Positions 44,672-56,219 of a stretch of DNA of 64,000 bases are shown one piece after another. Both the position numbers and the translations under genes were made by a program. Below the pieces are notes generated by a model. The model saw only the letters and a program-made list of their open reading frames with translations. It was not told the DNA's origin and did no database searches. Location of the stretch: NCBI GenBank assembly GCA_949752735.1, contig OX457050.1, positions 38,726,510 through 38,790,509 on the forward strand, given 5' to 3'. The stretch's first letter is position 1; each line of letters begins with the position of its first letter. The stretch is from Lumbricus terrestris (taxonomy: Eukaryota > Annelida > Clitellata > Crassiclitellata > Lumbricidae).

Positions 44672-45343
44672 GCCCTAACACTCGTGCACTAAAAGTTGTG
44701 ATAGCACAGCTCTTCAAAAAAAAAAGTTGAACCATGTTTTAGGTTGAATGTAAAAGTTGAACCATGTTTTAGGTGGTTTTGGAAAAAGTTGAACCATGTT
44801 CTGGGTCAAATGAGCCAGTTTGCTACACTTCCTACTACTGAAGTGCTCAAAATAAATTAAAATGTGTGAAAATAGGAGACTTTCATAAGATTTCCAAAAC
44901 GAGAATTTGTAACTTGCTCAATCATTTTCACCAGTGACGTAGCCATACATAATTAGGGGGTTGCCATTTCATGGTTTTTTATATGAAAATTTTCCCAAAA
45001 TATATAGAATATACACAGAGTTAGATTTTAAAAATCTGAATTTACATATTTCGGAAGTCGAGACCTGAAGCCCATAAAACATATTATTATTGTCACGACA
45101 AATACGTAAGCGATGTTGTTTTTTTCCTATAGCAACATGTGTTGCAACACTACGTACACTACGCATTGGTCTTGCGATCGACCGAATGCGGACAGATACT
45201 GCCTGAAATTTTGATCCTAAGCTTAGTACAAGTTGAGATAGTTTGATAGCGAGCTTGACGTTGACTTGCGTCGCCTAAGAACCAACCTAGCTCTCAGCCA
45301 ATTACACCAAGAAGAGATGTCGCCTTGTGATCATTCCAGATGC
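44672..45343. other. Intergenic with a short triplicated motif
   Basis: AAAAGTTGAACCATGTTTTA and close variants occur three times at 44726-44804. No gene is recognised. CAGTGACGTAGCCATACATA at 44932 resembles a worn MITE end. Confidence 0.45.
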
Positions 45344-45906
45344 AGAAATGTAATATTTTGATATGCTTACTTCATTTGATGTTGGTTGCCAAAAATAAAA
45401 CATGTTATGTTGTTGTTTTAACGTAGAATCTCTTATATTCAGTAGATGGCAGAACAATAGGCTTGTTATTCGTAGCCAGCTTCCATTGAGCCACTACGCG
45501 CACGTACTGTCACTCGCCATTTTGCATGGATGGACGTTAACATTAAATGTCCGATTAAAAACAATTTATAATGCGACCGCTGGTAGTTCTTAAGTGTATG
45601 CAGTTATGTCTGAAAGTTACAATGCAAATGTCGGTCGTATTTAGTTGTTATTAATTTCATTGTTCGAGTTTAAAGGTGAGTCTGTATCTGCAGGGATTGA
45701 TAAAAACAATTATCTTAATAGAAGTTGGGAACGGACATTAACCCCGGACAAACCCCTCAATTTAACCCCGGACAAACCCCTCCCGAGTTAACTTCGGACA
45801 ACCTCCCAGGATAAAAACCCCATTCCTGTGCAAATAACCTATTTCGGTAGCTTTTTTGATTTTTTCTTAAAACGCGTTTCTTCAATCCGGCTTCTATTTA
45901 AATATC

Positions 45907-47762
45907 GGTAATCTATCACTTTAGCGTCAGTAATTATTTATTGTTACTGACGTCTCGGTAGGATGTAAACAGTATGGCGGTCACAGATAGAGGCATAATA
46001 GAGCGGCCTCAACTTCGGCGATCGATAGTCCAAACCGCCGATCGAAGTTGTTATTCAATTCTGACCCTTTCCGGAAGTTGCGTGCGGCAAGTGTGCAATA
46101 AGACAGCAGGCAAAAATAAGTAAGTAAGTAAAAGTTCAGCTTTTTCAATTGCATCAGCTGTTTTATGAATCCAACTTCTGTTTCAATGATGATTATTTTT
46201 CACCAATCCAGCTCCAATTTAATCGGGAACATTTTCATCAATCCAGCTCCTATTTAATTAAGAAGATCCTTATCCATCCAGCTCCAATTTAATCAACACA
46301 ATTTTTATCAATGCATCTCCAATTTAAGCTATAATATTTTTATTAACCCAGCTTCTATTTCTCGCCGGTTATTTTCGTCAACCCAGCTTCTATTTCAAAT
46401 ATAAGAATACCATCATCCAGCTTCCAATACTTATTTCAGATCTAGAAATACCGGTAATCCTGGGAACGGCGGTCGTAAATTGTAAAACATGTATTTTCGT
46501 CAGAGGAAGAGCCAACTCCAGTTAAGGCTGCATTTATTCACGTATTTTCTTCATTCTTTACTTATTCACTTACTTACGAGCTTCTCGGGCTTTTAAGGTC
46601 ATTGTTTACGTTGTTTTGACGGCATTCCGATGGGAAATAAATCAACCTGACGTGTCGTAATAGCGCGGTGTATAGGATGGGCGCATAGAAATCACGCTTG
46701 AGAAATAGAAGCTGGATGAAGACATTTTACAGGTGAAATGGAGGCTGGATTGATGAAAAAACGCAAGTGAAATAGAAGCTGGAAGACATATTACAGGTGA
46801 AATGGAGGCTGGATTGATGAAAAAAAGCAAGAGAATTGGAATCTGGATGAAGGTTCTTCTGCAGGTGAAATAGAAGCTGGATTGACGAAAATAACGCATG
46901 AGAAATAGAAGCTGGATGAAGGTATTTCTAGATCTGAAATGGAAGCTGATGAAGAAACGCTTAAGAATTGGAGGCTGGATAAAAAACCACACTTTTTGCC
47001 CATCCAATACTCCGCACTATCGAATTATGGAATTTTATAATTTACGACCGCCGTTCCCAGGATTACCGAAATACCTTCATCCGGCTTCCATTTCTCATTT
47101 TGAACTTAAGACCGAAGTCTTGACGTACACGTTATTTATAGTCGCATGGACCAATATACGTCGATGGTTTGTGCGCTTACCACAACTATCGATCGCCATA
47201 GGTCAGACCGCTCAATTCTGCCTCTATCTGTTGCGGCCATATTGTGGATCTGCTACCGAGACGTCAGTAACATCTACCATTATTTTATATGATTTCTAAA
47301 ATATTCCATGGTTTAAAGGTTTTTAGTATGAACGCCATGACATAAAGCACATGATATTGTATTCTTCATAAGACGACGCAGCGCACACCATCCAGCTTCC
47401 ATTTCTGATCTAACAATACCTTCATCCAGCTTTCATTTAATAAGCGTTCTCTCGTCATTACAAGGTATTTTTAGATCAGAAATAGAAGCTGGGTTGAGGA
47501 GAAAATTCTTAAGTAATGGAAACTGGATGAAGGTCCCGTTATTGATGAAATAAAAGCTGGATTGACGCGAAAAGGCCTGGAAATGGAAGCTGAATGAATG
47601 CATTTTCAGATCAGAAATGGAAGCTGGATTTATGAAAATAACCATAAAGAAGTGGAAGCTGGATGAAAGTATTTTTAGATCCGTAGTGTTTGACACACTT
47701 TCATTACTGCCTTTGTCGATACCGCATAGAAATAATTACCGATGCTAAAGTGATAGATTACC
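45907..47762. mobile_element. TIR element GGTAATCTATCAC, 1.86 kb, with nested element
   Basis: Inverted ends of about 33 bp (GGTAATCTATCACTTTAGCG...) with TAAATATC (45899-45906) and TCAATATC (47763-47770) as 8-bp duplication. The partner copy at about 26484-26500 lacks the insertion. Further inside, ACTGACGTCTCGGTAG at 45957 and its inverse at about 47255 bound a second inverted pair. The core contains CCAGCTTC units in both orientations. Confidence 0.85.
46453..47067. mobile_element. TIR element GGTAATCCTGG, nested inside the array of 45907-47762
   Basis: Inverted ends GGTAATCCTGGGAACGGCGG... (about 29 bp). GAAATACC is duplicated exactly at 46445-46452 and 47068-47075, and this 8-mer is itself part of the AGATCTAGAAATACC spacer of the host array. 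It is oriented opposite to its relative at 27560-28092. Confidence 0.93.
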
Positions 47763-47770
47763 TCAATATC

Positions 47771-49370
47771 ATCAATTGTTTTAATCAATCCAACTTCGAT
47801 TTGGATAGCAGAATATTTTCATCAATCCAGCTCCAATTTAAGCAAGGATATTTTCATCAATCCAGCTCCAATTTAAGCAAGAATATTTACATTAATCCAA
47901 CTTCCATTTAAGTAGACATTATTTAGTATTAATCAGACTTCTACTTAGTGAGAATTCCTTTAATCATTCCAACTTGTGTACGACAAACAGATGTGTTTTG
48001 AACTAAGTACCGCTGATCGCAGGATTACCACTTACACACAATTTATGCTCTACTCGAGTTGGGGCATTGTCCTCGCCTGGGGTTTTGTCCGGGGGTTTTG
48101 TTTGGGGTTCCCCTATATTTCATATGGAATTTATATTGTCAATGCATCTTCTATTTCAGAAGGAGATTATTTAGTTTAACCGTTTTCAAATTTACAAGCA
48201 CTATATTCATCAATCCAACTTCATTTGCCATGCATTCTTTTTGTCAGTATATTTTGTTAACACAAGAGTTTCGTCAATCCAGTTTCCGTTTTGACAAAAA
48301 TTGGTTTTATCAACCCAGTTTCCAATTAGGCAAAACTTTGTCTCCTCAGTCCAGCTTCTGTTTAAAAGGCATTAATTGTTTTATCAATCCAGCTTCCATT
48401 TATAAAACAATGACTCTTCATCAATTCGGCTCCTATTTCTGCTAGAAGATTTTTATCAATCCAGCTTCGATTCAAGTAAGAATTATTTTGTGTAAACCTG
48501 ATTTCTGTTTAGCAAGCATTATTTTCATCAATCCAACTTGTGTGCCACCAAAAGATGTACTTCGAACTTAGGACCGCCCTTTGGAGGATTACCGCATATA
48601 CGCAATTATGCTCTACCCATGGGGTTTATGTCCCGCCTTGGAGGTTTTGACGGGAAGTTTTGTCCGAAGTGTATTTTTCGTTCCCCGTTTGATAAAGCCC
48701 ACTTCTGTTTCAAGTGGAATTGTTCTCATCAACACAACTTCTATTTAAGACGGATTAGTTTTCCAAATCCGACTTCTATTAAGATTTGAATTAGTTTCAT
48801 CAATGCAACTTCTATTTAGCAATGCAATTATTTTGTATATCTGTGCAACTTCATTCAAAAAACGTTCTTTTCATCATTCTGTCTATTTTTTGCAGCAAGG
48901 GTTTTGTCAATTTGTTTGCGATTTATCTAGAGTTCTATTCATCTTTCCCACTTCTCTTTTTGCAAGAATAACAAGGGAATAAAAAAAGTTCAATTTGTTG
49001 TGAAAAATTTGTTAGTGAACCAGTTGTCATTGAACCAGTTGTCTGTGAACTCATGTTCAGCAGTGGCGGAAGAAAAAAACATGGAATATAAAATGTAAAA
49101 AATTATTGGAACGAGTGTGATTCATGTCCACAATGGTTTCACAATATCTGTTTAAATAGTGTTTCTAACATAAATAGAAGTATGGAATCTTTTCATAATG
49201 TGCATATGACAGTCAGTTGTTAATTAGATGCACATTGTGCTAAAGATCAAACTTAGACTTTTTATATTAAATGTTCTTATAAAATTAGCATACATGTAAT
49301 TGACGGATGGACTAATTGCTGCATTCTGTTGTTACAATTAGCATTTTCTAACCAGCATCTTAGCCATGAC
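47771..49370. repeat. Decayed CCAGCTTC-type array upstream of gene E
   Basis: ATCAATCCAGCTCCAATTTA-like units recur from 47785 to about 48950, matching 29107-29420 and 30073-31000 of the partner. No coding region supported. Confidence 0.6.
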
Positions 49371-50074
49371 CAATCAGTATATATCAATGCTCCATCTTCA
49401 GAGGAATTTAACACCCATTATGCCAAGATATCGACTGATGATGGATATACAGAGCCAAGCTAAAAAGTCATCAGCGGCACATACTCGGCAGTTCACAAAC
49501 GAACAAAGGGTTTTTGACATTCTCGACCATAGGCCTACAGCTGATGGAGCTGATCGCCTCCCTGCATGGTTTCTGAGACTGGTTGCCCCCATATACTCTG
49601 GAGTTCTTGCACACCTCATCAATCTCTCTGTCTGCACCTCCATCGTTCCGACCTAATGGAAAGTTGCAATCATTCGACCAGTGCCAAAAGTCGATCAACC
49701 GCAAAATCCTGTTGACTCCATTGTACCGATTCTCTCCAGACTCGTTGAGAGAGAGAGATAGTACATATATACATTTATCCTGCCTTTCTTTGTCCTCCAA
49801 TGTCTCGCCTTCTCAGCGACCAATACGCCTTTCGACCGTCTTGTCTCACTTGATTTTTCAAAGGCCTTCGACGCCGTCCGCCACTCCGTCCTTGCCCAGA
49901 AACTATCCCAACTCGACATGCCTGACAACGTACATAACTGGCTAGTTGATTTTCTGCATGGTCGGAGACTCGGAGTCACTCTATACGCGCTATCATGGTG
50001 GTCTCTTGTCTGAGCCCGTTCCCATTAATTTCAGTGTAACTGGCTGCGGTGTGTCAGCGAGAATCTCAATAAAC

Positions 50075-50122
<48 letters not shown>

Positions 50123-50153
50123 TCATCATTTACCCAAGCCCCTGTTTAATGCT
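49371..50153 (+). mobile_element. LINE fragment with the start of an RT domain
   Basis: With frame changes: QFTNEQRVFDILDHRPTADG, LPAWFLRLVAPIYSGVLAHL, then KVAIIRPVPKVDQP and SLDFSKAFDAVRHSVLAQKL. These are the fingers and the first catalytic motif (F/L-D-F-S-K-A-F-D) of a non-LTR RT. The YxDD box is absent. An (AT)n tract of about 40 bp and CATCATCATT form the right side. The partner duplication lacks this insertion at about 31332. Exact edges uncertain. Confidence 0.75.
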
Positions 50154-50735
50154 CTGAACTGACATCAGTTACTTATAACCTCGGATAAACCATAGTTTTG
50201 AGTCTAATTGCAACTTTTCATACAATTGCTGGTCAACTTGTACTTTGTACAGTTTTACATAATGGTCTGTTAACATGTTTACAGAGCACAGTTAGATCCT
50301 TGTTGATGTTGCTAATATGCGATGTGTTTCTGCTTTTCATATGAACAGGTACCTGGAGTTCTCTCAGCAACACATGAAGGCGAATATTGTCAGGACACCC
50401 CAGTGCAGTAATTTCAGAATGACTGTATCTTACTGATCTGCATCAAAGAAATAGCTAGAGTGGTTAGACTTATCTGCAGTTTCTATTTTCAATGTGAATA
50501 TATCTAGAAATGCATTTCCTTTCAAATGCATGTCACTCATGCTGAAAAGGCCAAAAATATGCAAATTATTTTAAGAATCTCTTGCAATTCGCTGATTTAC
50601 ATGAATCCTGAAAAAGCACTGGAGCATTCAGTTAGTTTGAAAATCATATAACCAAGTTGGAACATACTAGAGGAAAAAGCGAGTTATGCCAAGAAAAAAC
50701 TGAAAAAAACCGAAATTCTTTGGTTGACTGTACAC
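50154..50735. other. 5' flank of gene E
   Basis: Conserved with 31345-32180, including TTTTCATATGAACAG followed by a leader-like stretch (a plausible acceptor). In-frame stops lie before the ATG at 50736. Confidence 0.5.
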
Positions 50736-52508
50736 ATGGCAACTCATACTGAAGAAACACTTTCGAATTGTCAATTATGTCAAAAGCCATTTATTCAAGA
50801 TGATCATCTGAAGAAACACATGAAAATTCATACTGGAGAGAAAACTTATACATGTCAATTTTGTCAGAAATCACTTGTCAAAGCCAGTCATATGAAAATA
50901 CATATCAAAACCCATGCTGGTGAGAAGTCGTACAAATGTCAATTTTGTTACAAATTATTCAGTCGAGGAAGTAACCTGAAAATGCACATAAGATTTCATA
51001 CTGGAGAGAAACCATACAAGTGTCAGCTGTGCAGGAAATCATTTACACAATCTCACCATATGAAGGAACACATACAAAGAGTTCATAATGGCGAGAAACC
51101 ACACAAATGTCTGTTATGTCCGAAATCATTTACTCATGTCGGTGCTCTCAAAAGACACACGAGAACCCATACTGGCCAAAAGCCATATACATGTCAATTA
51201 TGTCATAAATGCTTTACTGATGGTTCTAATATGAAGGCACACATGAGAACTCATTCTGGCGAGAAACCACACAAATGTCAGTTATGTCAGAAATCATTTA
51301 CTCAATCGTGTGATCTGAAAAACCACATGAGAACCCATACTGGTGAGAAACCATACATGTGTCAGTTATGTCAGAAATCATTTACTACAGGTAGTTATCT
51401 GAAAAAGCATGTGAGAATCCATACTGGTGAGAAACCATACATGTGTCAGTTTTGTCATAAATCATTTAGCACATGTGGTCATCGGAAATCACACATGAAA
51501 ACTCATGCTGGAGAGAAAGAAAAACCATAGATATGTATACTATGTCGGGAATCATTTACTGCAGCTGGTGATCTGAAACGACACATGAGAACACATACTG
51601 GGGAGAAACCATACATGTGTCAGTTATGTCGGAAATCATTTGCTGAAGGTGGTAGTCTGAAAGCACACATGAGAACCCATACTGGGGAGAAACCATACGT
51701 GTGTCAGTTATGTGGGAAATCAAATGCTCACAGTGGTGATCTGAAAGTGCACATGAGGACCCATACTGGTGAGAAACCATTCAAATGTCAGTTATGTCAG
51801 AAATCATTTACTCAAGTTGGTGCTTTGAAAGTACACGTGAGAATCCATACTGGAGAGAAACCATACATGTGTCAGTTTTGTCATAAATCATTTAGCACAT
51901 GTGGTCATCGGAAATCACACATGAAAACTCATGCTGGAGAGAAAGAAAAACCATACATATGTATACTATGTCGGGTATCATTTACTGCAGCTGGCCATCT
52001 AAAAAGACACATGAAAAACCATACTGGAGAAAAACCATGTATACGTGATGTCTATAATAAAGGATTTACACAACTTGGTTGCTTAAAGAAACACAGAGCA
52101 TCTCATTTGAATGAGAAGCAACACTCGTGTGGTAAACCTTGTGATAAGGATAGTTCTTCAACTAAACAGTTTAAGCTCCATCATGGAATGCAGTCAAAGG
52201 ATCTAAAAATGGAAAGTGAATCATCTGCTGACCCATCTGTTCACTTCATTTCCATCAGTAGCACACGCGTCGTGGATAAACGACATAAAATTGTGTCAAG
52301 AAACATGTGTCCTGATTCAAATGAAAAAGCAAGTTCTCTTGCAATAATCTTCAATGTCAAATCACTAGAGGATGCAAATCCGTTTGTGGAAAAATCCTTT
52401 GGATGTGGTATATGCGGCGACATGCAGGAAAATCAGATGGAATTTGTTGAACATTGTTCTTGCCATCGCTTTTCTCCACCTGATGACTTATTTGTTGCCA
52501 TGTGCTGA
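50736..52508 (+). pseudogene. C2H2 zinc-finger gene E, one nonsense codon (15 fingers plus C-terminal module)
   Basis: From ATG 50736 one frame runs 590 codons to 52508, broken only by TAG at 51528-51530 (codon 265), where the sister repeat has TAC (Tyr). Nine fingers precede and six intact ones follow, then a degenerate finger (CIRDVYNKGFTQLGCLKKHR, first Cys lost), the linker, and the terminal finger FGCGICGDM..HCSCH with SPPDDLFVAMC. The fourth finger has the H-x4-H spacing of gene C. A 426-bp internal tandem duplication (five fingers) repeats KSFSTCGHRKSHMKTHAGEK at 51441 and 51867. If the stop is real the product is a 264-residue, nine-finger protein without the module; readthrough or an internal start (51585) cannot be excluded. 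Confidence 0.85.
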
Positions 52509-53319
52509 TTTTTAAATTCCCAATGCACGTAGTTAGGGATCGGGAAACGATTGAGACATTTTTATCATGATTTTATGCTTATAAGATGTGCAATTGCAAT
52601 GCCGATACTGAAAAGTTCTTAATGGGTTTAATTTATATTACAAATAGATGGACAAGAGAATTTTTCTTCATATCATTGGACATAAGTGGATAGTCGCACA
52701 AGTTTTGCATCCGCCAAAGCAGAAAATATCAACACATGCATTCACTTTCAAATGGATACTGATCACGCGGAATATGTGCCATGCAAATTCAAATTATGTA
52801 ATCGATTATTTGCACATTCTAGTAAAAGGCAAGAGAACCATTTTTGACGGGTAAACTGCAGACGCATCAATTTCTTCTGTTCAAATTTTTTTTCTAAAAT
52901 TGAAATTCCCACAGTTCACGTGAGACAAGAACTTAGAGAACAACCACGCGCATGTCTGTAAGGTGGGAAATCATTTTCTAAAATATGCAACTGCATACAA
53001 GAACAATAAAGAAGAAGAGGAGGTGGAGGAGTTGCAGTTGAATCAACCCAAGCAGAGAGTATCACAAATGCCTTTATAGAGTTTACTTTCAAATGGAAGC
53101 TATTTATGCTGCAGAAATTTTAGAAAAATGCAAATCATGCTGATCATCATTTGCATCTACTGGTGAATTTAGGCGAATGGCCACACCTGAGCATCAATTT
53201 CTTGAGAAATATTTTGCTGTATGTGAAAGTCTGGCCGCAGAGAAAACATAGCAGAGAGCAGCCATGCAAATGTTGGCTATGTTGGGGAATTTGTTTTACT
53301 GAATTACGTTGGTTGACTG
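52509..53319. other. Flank between ZNF gene E and pseudogene F
   Basis: Contains AT-rich 3' flank of gene E and sequence reminiscent of the gene B upstream region (TTTCAAATGGA, GCACATTCTGGTGATTT-like blocks). No gene supported. Confidence 0.45.
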
Positions 53320-54010
53320 CGCATTATTGAAACTCATATGGGGCAGAAAACATACAAATGTCAGTTATGTCAGAAATCATTTATCCGGGGTCATTGTCTG
53401 AAGGAACACATGAGAACTCAAGATGGGGAGAAACCATTCAAATGTCAGCTATGCAAGACATCATTTGCTCAATGTAGTCATCTGAAAACACAAATGAGAA
53501 CCCACATAGGGGAGAAACCATACAGCTGTCAGTTATGTCAGAAATCATTTACACAAGATTTTCATCTCAAAAGACTCAGAATAATTCATTCTGGAGAGAA
53601 ATCGTATACACATGTCAACACGTGTCAGATATCATTTACTCTTGAGTTACGATTTTAAAGGACACATGAACACGCAAACTGGGCGGAACCATACAAATGC
53701 AATGATGTTTTTAATAACGGATTCAGATCACGTAGAAATCTAATGCAACAGAAAGAATCTCATGGAATTGAGAAGCCACACAATCATGTGCAGTAAACCT
53801 TATCGTGAAGGCAGTTCTTCGACTAAGCAAATCAAATCTCTTGAGGATGCAAAACCATTTGCAGTTCAATCGTTTGGATGCGATATATGCAGTGAATTGT
53901 TTGAATTGGACACGGAATTTCTAGGGCATTGTTCCGGCCATTGCTTTTCTCCTTCTGGTGACTTTTTAATTAACTTTTGGTCATCTGTAATTCCCAGTAA
54001 ATGCAGGTAG
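53320..54010 (+). pseudogene. C2H2 zinc-finger pseudogene F with C-terminal module
   Basis: The sequence before the first finger aligns with the start of gene E, but the ATG has become ATT and an in-frame TGA follows. Three legible fingers (one with His to Gln, KTQMRTH; one with the final ligands damaged), then frameshifts. CNDVFNNGF is a ruined NKGF-type finger. In another frame, SSSTKQIKSLEDAKPF leads to FGCDICSELFELDTEFLGHC SGH with SPSGD; the final Cys codon is TGG and the stop is lost. It is clearly dead, but its terminal module is the best-preserved part. Confidence 0.82.
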
Positions 54011-54519
54011 TTGAAGATTTAGGAAAGTTTAAGACTCTTGCTAATGACATTTAAACAAATCATCATCATCATCATCGTCATTGTCCTGAATCATCAAGAC
54101 TCCATTGAAGTGGACAGATTTATCTACTGCTTTTATTTCCGACATTATTTTCTCTTCGTCAGTTAACATCAATGCTAATTGTTTTCTGTGTGGCTAATTT
54201 CTTATTTTATTGCAAAGGAATGGTTGCTGACAAATATGAGAAGTTGCACATTATACCAACCAAAGCAGAAGGCATCTACAAATGCATTTCGTTCAAATAG
54301 ATAATATTATTAGTGCTCATAAAAAGTCACAACTTTGCATAAGATATGAAGAATGAATTAAAAAATTCTGGTGATTTACACAAAAAAGTATTTTTTTGGA
54401 AGAACATATAATCATTAATTACTTTCAGAAATGATTATGCTCATAGTGAAATTCAGAGCAGAAATGCAAATCACAGTTACATCAACTTATATGCGACACA
54501 TTTTACTGCGTAACGTTGG
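54011..54519. other. Flank of relic H
   Basis: ATCATCATCATC at 54060 and an AT-rich stretch resembling ZNF upstream flanks (GCAGAAGGCATCTACAAATGCATTTCG). No gene supported. Confidence 0.4.
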
Positions 54520-54630
54520 TTGACTGTGCACACTGCACAGTACATATGGAAACATACGAGTGTCGGTTTTGTAAGAAATCATTTACTTTGAGTTGTGATG
54601 TGAAAAGGTACCGGAGAACCATTCTCGAGT
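54520..54630 (+). pseudogene. Zinc-finger relic H (one finger), cut by a LINE
   Basis: After TTGGTTGACTGTGCACACTG, which aligns with the start region of gene E, one finger can be read: TYECRFCKKSFTLSCDVKRY.RT. One His is replaced by Tyr. A LINE sequence begins immediately after (about 54630). Confidence 0.65.
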
Positions 54631-55740
54631 TACTTACAGGTCCCTAGGCAGAATTCTATGGGTCTCCTAAAGGTGTCCCCTGAGGAAATTATGGATATTG
54701 GCCGTGATATATACGCTTAGCGCATAGCAAAGGTGTCGACGACATTGACCCCTGTATCGCAGCCCCCAATCTCTCCTTGGTTGCCAGAACTTTGGCGTAA
54801 ATAATAAATTGTTCCTTTAGTAATGGGATTGTTGCACAAGCCATAAAAATAGCTAAAGTGGTGCCTATACTAAAAAGAGGGTGATAACGACAATGTAATC
54901 AATTATTACAGACCAATTTCCGTTCTTCTTTTCTTCTCCAAGTTCTATGAAAAACTTATTTATAGTCGACTCTATATAGGCTAATAATAATAATAATAAT
55001 AATATTCTTTTTAATGATAATTCAATCTGACACACCGCAGAATGATTACAGGTTATACCAAATACGGCCAACTATAGCACGACACGCAGGTCGGCTTTAC
55101 AGCAGTGGGTTCGGTATATAGTTTAACTCTAATAGCATAAGTGCTGGATCACTCCTGGTTCGGCCAAACCAGAAGTGGGAGGGCTATCTTATTTTCAGCA
55201 GATCCCGAGTCAAACAACGCAACAGCAAAGCGCCAATTGCAGCTAACAGAAACTTTAATAAATTTATGCCCTCATGCAGCGAGGCTTGAACCAGGGTCGA
55301 GTGGATGACACTCAGTTTGACGACCAGCGCTCTCTCAACTATGCTCCGGACCCCGGTTATGTTTTGCTTATGCTAAAAGCTCTAACATCATTTATCCATC
55401 TCAGCATGAGTTTCTGGCCTTATTGAATATGCAGGACATGATTTCAAAGGCTTTTGAAAATAACGAATACTCAGCGGGAGTCTTCTTCGATCTCGCTAAA
55501 GTGTTTGATACTGTGAACCATAATATTTTGCTAAGAAATTAGATAACTGGAATTAGGGCGACACAGCTCAGATGGTTCGCCAGCTACTTCGAGAGCCGCG
55601 TAGAAAGAGTTCTCTGTAATGGTGTCCTATCTGAGCTAGGGATGATCAAAAATATGGAGTTCCCCAAGGTTAACTCCAACCTCGGACCACTTCTCTTCCT
55701 GCTCTATATTAAACTTAAACTGCTCAAACTTTAAAAAACA
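54631..55740 (+). mobile_element. LINE fragment with RT core start, interrupted by a SINE
   Basis: IAKVVPILKRGDNDNVINYY and RPISVLLFFSKFYEKLIYSR (RT motif region) lead up to the inserted SINE. After it, SSNIIYPSQHEF, GVFFDLAKVFDTVNHNILLR (first catalytic motif) and FPKVNSNLGPLLFLLYIKL (ruined GVPQGSILGPLLF) follow. Several stops and frameshifts; the YxDD box is absent. The family resembles the piece at 17196-18530 in its RT start (VPIxKxGD...NYRPIS). Confidence 0.8.
54972..55352 (-). mobile_element. Second tRNA-headed SINE family, inserted in the LINE
   Basis: Read on the minus strand, the head has TAGTTGAGAGAGCGCTGG (A box-like) and CCTGGTTCAAGCCTCGC (B box). It lies at the right edge next to GGGTCCGGAGCA. 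The left edge is (AAT)n. The LINE frame resumes on both sides. It does not carry the L2-type tail of the other SINE. Confidence 0.78.
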
Positions 55741-56090
55741 ATGTCAGTATTTTTTTAATTATTAGGCTTTACTAGAATTAATTAGCTTACATGGTGTTGA
55801 TGAGCATCGTCTGATGCTGTGTATTTATTCAGCACCTCCAATAATCACCAGATGGCGGGACAATACCTTCTCAACCCAGCTTCTATATCGGATGAACGAT
55901 CGTCCATATTCGCTCGCCATTTTGTAAGAATGAAAGGTAAAGTCTGATTTCCGTTTGGTAAACGTGTATTTTAGTACCTTAAATTATTTTCACACTTAAA
56001 ATGACTAAAGAAGCGCCGTAAATCAATCCAAACAGCGTACATTTGACCAACTCATGGAACAGCATACTTAACAGCATACTTGAGAGCAAC
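55741..56090. repeat. Repeat N fragment
   Basis: CACCAGATGGCGGGACAATA...CAACCCAGCTTCTATATCGG...TCGCTCGCCATTTTGTAAGA at 55848-55930 matches the repeat N blocks elsewhere. Confidence 0.55.
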
Positions 56091-56164
56091 CGAAGACAGG
56101 AGAGGATGGAGAAGAACTGTTCAAAATGCGACCAACCCTCGTGTCGAGGAAGGTTGAAGGCAAG

Positions 56165-56203
56165 GCAAGGCATGGCCGGATTGGCCCCCTGGATCCGCCC
56201 CTG
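56165..56203. repeat. Solo end of the CAGGGGCGGATCC element
   Basis: GGCATGGCCGGATTGGCCCC followed by CTGGATCCGCCCCTG is the inverse of 36412-36450. No opposite end was found. Confidence 0.65.
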
Positions 56204-56219
56204 CATGACTGTCCAATCT

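Larger units (their letters stand above)
45344..52600 (+). repeat. Segmental duplication, copy 2 (partner 26024-33660)
   Basis: See copy 1. Direct orientation, about 19 kb away. It contains the repeat N block, two nested TIR elements, the decayed array, a LINE insertion and ZNF gene E. Confidence 0.85.

Noticed and set aside
26700..47700. CRISPR-like array of a conserved motif with variable spacers
   Set aside because: Units are degenerate, spacers are themselves similar and recurrent, the arrays lie inside TIR elements, and the DNA is eukaryotic.
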